The translations under genes and the position numbers were made by a program. A stretch of 8,541 bases of DNA from Anaerolineales bacterium (lineage in GTDB: Bacteria; Chloroflexota; Anaerolineae; 4572-78; NAK82). The stretch's first letter is position 1; each line of letters opens with the position of its first letter. This document shows positions 5,314 through 8,541 of the stretch, piece by piece. The stretch lies in contig JAHELX010000245.1 of NCBI GenBank assembly GCA_024643945.1, positions 1 to 8,541 on the forward strand, in the 5' to 3' direction. The notes under the pieces were generated by a model. It saw only the letters and a program-made list of their open reading frames with translations. It did no database searches and was not told where the DNA came from.

Positions 5314-7272
5314 TTACCAGGCCGGCGACCAGCTCTGTCCATCGCCAGGGGTCTGGGTCAATTGACGCACACCTTCCTCAGCGATCGTGTAAACTTCCGA
5401 CTGCCCCGCTCGATCAGATGTGAAAGCGATGTATTGCCCTGATTTAGAACAAGCCGGCTCCCAACTCCCCTGGCCGCCGGGAGTGTGGCTGACGCGGCGC
5501 AGTACACCTCCCTCTGAGAGGATATAAACCTCCTGTAGTCCATCCCGGTTCGATACAAAGGCGGTGTAATTGCCACCCCACGCCCAGGCCGGCGACCAAC
5601 TTTCACCCTTGCCAGGCGTGTAGGTTACACGTACCACCTCCCCAGCCTCAGTACTGCGATATACCTCTCGTTTGCCGTTACGATCCGAGGTAAAAAAAAT
5701 GGTGCCATTTGGTCCCCAGGCTGGTTCCCAGCTTTCAGCATTGCCAGGGGTGTGGGTGACACGCGTGACTCTAGAAGGTCCAGCTATGTAAATCTCTCGC
5801 TTGCCACCGCGATCCGAGGTGAAGGCAATATAGGTTCCATCTGGCGACCAGGCTGGCTCAATGTCGCGAGCTGGATTGTGAGTCACTCGCGTCAGCCCAG
5901 TTCCATCAGCGTTCATCCAGTAAATCTCCCAGTCTCCATCGCGATTCGAAGCGAAGGCGATGCGAGTCTTATCTGGCGACCACGATGGGTCGTCATCGGA
6001 GGCAGCATGGCGAGTAAGCTGAATGACCTCGCCTTTTTCATCCATCACATATATCTCGGGATTACCGTCACGGTCGGAGACAAAGGCCAGGCGAGAATCC
6101 AGCACACCGGGCAGCGGTCTCAAAGCAAAGCTGGCCACCAGCCCCAGCACTACCAGAAGGGCAAAGCCAGCGAGAATTGCTAAAGCGATGGGTTGGGTGA
6201 GCGCCTGGATGACGCGCTTCACGTCAAGGCCAGAGAGCCAGGCAACTAGACGTTCTCTGGCAGTGGAGACGCCAATGACGTCTCTGCGCTCCTGGAGTGA
6301 AGTAGGTGTTGGAAGGGGTGGCTCAGTTGGCGTCACCAACAACTCAGTATCAATCGCTTCGGCCAGGTCCGAATCGGTCCCTTCAATCACAACCTCGCCC
6401 GAGATCACAGCAGTCTCTTCGTCAACCGGCACACTTTCGGTCAAAGGCGTATCTGGAATGACTGACCGCAGTGCCTGTACCATATCCCCACCAGTCTGAT
6501 AGCGGTCCTCGCGCCGCTTGGCCAGCGACTTCAAGATCACTCGCTCCACGGCTTCCGGCAGGGATGGGTTTAAAGAGCGGGGCGGCGGCAAGGGATCGTG
6601 GAGATGTTTGACGAAGATGGCCGGGGGTGTCTCGGCCTGGTACGGCGGACGACCGGTTGCCATCTCGTACAATACAATCCCCAATGAATAGATATCGCTG
6701 CGCCCGTCCAATTCTTCGCCTGTGATTTGCTCAGGGGACATATAGGCGGGTGTGCCCACGAGTCCACCAGTGCGGGTGAAGTGAACGGTCGCCTCCACCA
6801 TCTTGGCGATGCCGAAATCGGTCAGGAGACAATTACCTCGTTGGTCAACCAGAATGTTACTCGGCTTTACGTCGCGGTGGATTACCCCCTGCGAGTGGGC
6901 GTAGTCGAGCGCGTCGCCTACCTGGGCGATAATACTGCGGATTTGTGCCAGGGACAGCGGTCCGCCGCGCAACAGATCGGCCAGAGTGCCGCTGTCAACG
7001 AACGGCATGACAATGTAAGTATAGCCATCGGCTTCGCCGTAATCATGAACAGGGAGAATGTGCGGATGCAGGAGCCTGGCGAGAACTTTGGCCTCTTGTT
7101 CGAAACGGCCCACGAATTGCGGATCGCTGGCAAAGTAGCGAGGCAGAATCTTGAGGGCAACATACCGATCCATTCCGGCCTGGTATGCCTTATAAACCGC
7201 AGCCATACCTCCCTCGCCCAGCGGAGCGACAACTCGATACGGGCCAAGTTGCTTACCAGTGAGCTCTTCCAC
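5314..7272 (-). CDS. Transmembrane Ser/Thr protein kinase with extracellular PD40 propeller
   Basis: Role: phosphorylates cytoplasmic proteins in response to a signal sensed outside the cell. Seen: 652 residues. The kinase domain (about 12-268) has the glycine loop GEGGMAAVY (19-27), Lys41 (VALKIL), Glu60, HRDVKPSN with Asp134, DFG at 152-154 and the SPEQ activation-segment end (179-182), so it should be active. An acidic and Pro/Thr linker (273-330) leads to one transmembrane helix (362-384). Residues 392-652 form six PD40/TolB-like blades. Start: GTG at 7272, with GGGGAAAG four bases upstream; it places the glycine loop at the position typical of PknB kinases. The gene has its own promoter, is divergent from the C39-like peptidase gene, and is convergent with the YtxH-like gene. 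No PASTA repeats are present, so muropeptide sensing as in PknB is not indicated. Ligand and substrates are unknown. Confidence 0.95.
   Translation of the reverse strand: MEELTGKQLGPYRVVAPLGEGGMAAVYKAYQAGMDRYVALKILPRYFASDPQFVGRFEQEAKVLARLLHPHILPVHDYGEADGYTYIVMPFVDSGTLADLLRGGPLSLAQIRSIIAQVGDALDYAHSQGVIHRDVKPSNILVDQRGNCLLTDFGIAKMVEATVHFTRTGGLVGTPAYMSPEQITGEELDGRSDIYSLGIVLYEMATGRPPYQAETPPAIFVKHLHDPLPPPRSLNPSLPEAVERVILKSLAKRREDRYQTGGDMVQALRSVIPDTPLTESVPVDEETAVISGEVVIEGTDSDLAEAIDTELLVTPTEPPLPTPTSLQERRDVIGVSTARERLVAWLSGLDVKRVIQALTQPIALAILAGFALLVVLGLVASFALRPLPGVLDSRLAFVSDRDGNPEIYVMDEKGEVIQLTRHAASDDDPSWSPDKTRIAFASNRDGDWEIYWMNADGTGLTRVTHNPARDIEPAWSPDGTYIAFTSDRGGKREIYIAGPSRVTRVTHTPGNAESWEPAWGPNGTIFFTSDRNGKREVYRSTEAGEVVRVTYTPGKGESWSPAWAWGGNYTAFVSNRDGLQEVYILSEGGVLRRVSHTPGGQGSWEPACSKSGQYIAFTSDRAGQSEVYTIAEEGVRQLTQTPGDGQSWSPAW
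5317..6099 (-). repeat. Six tandem PD40 propeller blades in the kinase
   Basis: Blade motifs of the form AFxSDRDG..EIY recur at residues 396, 439, 483, 526, 571 and 616, about 43-45 residues apart. Each is followed by a Thr-rich strand and a W-x-PxW motif. The first blade lacks a leading WSP strand, while the sixth ends with WSPAW right at the stop. Together they make six complete blades closed by strand exchange. Confidence 0.85.
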
Positions 7273-7337
7273 GTTACTTTCCCCGTGCAGGCACCCAACA
7301 AGTCAGAGGCAATACAGCCAACGAGCTAGCCTCTACC

Positions 7338-7366
7338 ATTTTAACATAACTTTAGAGCGCTGTAAA
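7338..7366 (-). promoter_or_regulatory. Promoter of the kinase gene
   Basis: On the minus strand TTTACA (7366-7361) and TAAAAT (7343-7338) are 17 bases apart, and each matches consensus at five of six positions. The start would be near 7331, leaving about 59 bases before the GTG codon. Confidence 0.7.
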
Positions 7367-7436
7367 GAGAATTTCAGGTTTGCTCGCCTGTAGAGAAATC
7401 AAATCCCACAGTTAGCCAGCGGTTTGCCGACGCGGC

Positions 7437-7465
7437 TTGAAATTGGTGCAACGAACGAGTATAAT
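7437..7465 (+). promoter_or_regulatory. Promoter of the C39-like peptidase gene, apparently leaderless
   Basis: TTGAAA (7437-7442, five of six) and TATAAT (7460-7465, perfect) are 17 bases apart. The expected start, about seven bases past the -10, falls at 7471-7474, on the ATG at 7473. No purine-rich ribosome site precedes the ATG (AGTCACC only), which supports a leaderless mRNA. Confidence 0.75.
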
Positions 7466-7472
7466 AGTCACC

Positions 7473-8541
7473 ATGAGAACAAAACAGACAGGAAAGATCA
7501 ACTTTGGTCCATTGGAACGGGTTGGCTGCGTGCTGCTGATTCTGATCAGCGTGGGAGGCGCAGCCCTGTTCGCGTTATGGGCAACCTTCATTTACCGTCC
7601 GCCCACCTCATTGGCGCTGGCGGATGCCCCCACGGTCGTGCCAGTAACACCCCGTAGCGCCCTGTTTGATTCGCCGCAGGTTACGCCCACACCTGGCCCG
7701 ACGCCTTCCCTGACGCCTTCCCTGACGCCTACCCAGATACCCAGCCCCTCGCCTACGGCGACGCCTTCGCCCACCCCCACCCCCATCCCGACCCATACGC
7801 CCACGCCCTGGCCCACTCCGCCGTCCGCGATCTTCCTGGAGCCTATGAATCACGAATACCAGAAGCTGAACAACTGCGGCCCGGTCTCTCTGGCGGCGGC
7901 AGCCAGCTTTTTCGGGGTGGAAATCACCCAGTTTGACGCCGCGGACGTGGTCAAGGGGAGTCCCGAGGATAAAAACGTCTCCCCTCAGGAGATGGTGAGT
8001 TACCTGCATTCGCTGGGACTGGGAGCCGTTTACCGTGTCAACGGCGACGAAGAGTTGATGGAACGGCTGCTGGCCAACGATTTGCCCGTCATCGTCCATC
8101 AATGGCTGGCCCGCCCCCAGGATGGTGTACTGGTGGGACATTATCGCGTGTTGCGCGGTTACGACACGAATCGCGATCTTTTTATCGCCAACGATCCCTA
8201 CACCGGGCCGCAATTCAGCATCTCCTACGCCCAATTCGACGCATGGTGGCGGCCTTTCAATCGTGGCTACATTCCCGTCTACCGGCCAGAGCAAGAAGCA
8301 CTGGTGGCGGCAATCTTGGGCGACGACTGGGAGGAGGAGACTAACCATCGCCATGCCCTGGCTCAGGCGCAGGCGGAGACACAAACTGTGGGTGACGGCT
8401 ACGCCCTTTTCAACCTGGGAGATGAGTACCTGGCCCTGGGAGACCCAGCGGCGGCCGTGGTGGCTTACGATAAAGCCTTCGCCTTTGAATTTCCTGATCA
8501 CTTCCTGTGGTATCAATTTGGCCCATTGGAGGCCCTTAACC
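7473..8541 (+). CDS. Membrane-anchored C39-like cysteine peptidase with TPR, 3' end beyond window
   Basis: Seen: 356 codons open to the right edge. The basic N-terminus and one transmembrane helix (17-41) act as a signal anchor. A Pro/Thr/Ser-rich linker (about 53-118, with many TPTP and SPTP units) follows. A papain-fold C39-like domain (about 120-272) has Gln130 and Cys135 in [14 protein letters not shown], His223 in [10 protein letters not shown] and Asp241 in NDPYTG, the expected catalytic set and order. From about 309 a TPR unit begins ([31 protein letters not shown]), and a second may start at the edge. Known: C39-like peptidases cleave peptides or leader sequences; many stand-alone ones have no known substrate. 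Inferred: the peptidase and TPR face outward, held away from the membrane by the linker. The ATG at 7473 is the only start that keeps the anchor. No ABC transporter is present, so bacteriocin export processing is not supported. Confidence 0.9.
   Translation, partial: MRTKQTGKINFGPLERVGCVLLILISVGGAALFALWATFIYRPPTSLALADAPTVVPVTPRSALFDSPQVTPTPGPTPSLTPSLTPTQIPSPSPTATPSPTPTPIPTHTPTPWPTPPSAIFLEPMNHEYQKLNNCGPVSLAAAASFFGVEITQFDAADVVKGSPEDKNVSPQEMVSYLHSLGLGAVYRVNGDEELMERLLANDLPVIVHQWLARPQDGVLVGHYRVLRGYDTNRDLFIANDPYTGPQFSISYAQFDAWWRPFNRGYIPVYRPEQEALVAAILGDDWEEETNHRHALAQAQAETQTVGDGYALFNLGDEYLALGDPAAAVVAYDKAFAFEFPDHFLWYQFGPLEALN

Noticed and set aside
6727..7329. 200-codon plus-strand frame antisense to the kinase domain
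   Set aside because: It lies opposite conserved kinase motifs and reads as a mirrored shadow, with no ribosome site or domain.
7683..7823. C-rich repetitive stretch that could pass for a DNA repeat or CRISPR-like array
   Set aside because: The units are short and irregular and read in frame as a Pro/Thr linker; there are no spacers.
7608..8516. 302-codon minus-strand frame opposite the C39-like peptidase
   Set aside because: Its Gly/Arg-rich stretch is the antisense of the Pro/Thr linker. The plus frame has the catalytic residues, anchor, TPR and promoter.

Overview
The window looks like a chromosomal segment of a Chloroflexota bacterium, probably of the Anaerolineae/Caldilineae type. This is inferred from gene content and style, not from a marker gene. 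The clues are a PknB-type kinase fused to a PD40/TolB-like propeller, a membrane-anchored C39-like peptidase with a long Pro/Thr-rich linker and TPRs, a YtxH-like small membrane protein, and Pro/Thr linkers in several exported proteins. I see no transposase, integrase, CRISPR array, tRNA or rRNA.

Layout from left to right. (1) 1-1887, minus: a secreted subtilisin-family (S8) protease, open for 629 codons and running off the left edge, with an intact Asp/His/Ser triad. (2) 1888-2380: non-coding upstream region with a candidate leftward promoter. (3) 2381-2640, minus: a LuxR-type helix-turn-helix domain with no start codon, probably a frameshifted remnant. (4) 2800-3879, plus: mnmA, the tRNA 2-thiouridylase, the only clear housekeeping gene. 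(5) 3903-3968: four 11-bp repeats running into the -35 of a promoter, followed by an 82-aa three-helix membrane protein. (6) 4277-5184, plus: a two-helix membrane protein and a YtxH-like protein with 11-residue coiled-coil repeats, ending at a strong hairpin terminator shared with the convergent kinase. (7) 5314-7272, minus: a transmembrane Ser/Thr kinase with an extracellular six-bladed propeller. (8) 7473 to the right edge, plus: a membrane-anchored C39-like cysteine peptidase with TPRs, divergent from the kinase and apparently read from a leaderless mRNA.

How the genes fit together. Three of the larger genes (subtilase, kinase, C39-like peptidase) encode proteins with substantial domains outside the membrane. 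The small genes at 3985-5184 encode membrane proteins. mnmA is functionally separate. The kinase and peptidase share a 200-bp divergent intergenic region in which each has its own near-consensus promoter, so joint control is possible but unproven. I found no convincing evidence for a wholly new multi-gene system. The least explained signals are the 11-bp repeat array at 3903-3946, the leaderless peptidase gene, and the broken LuxR-type regulator next to mnmA.
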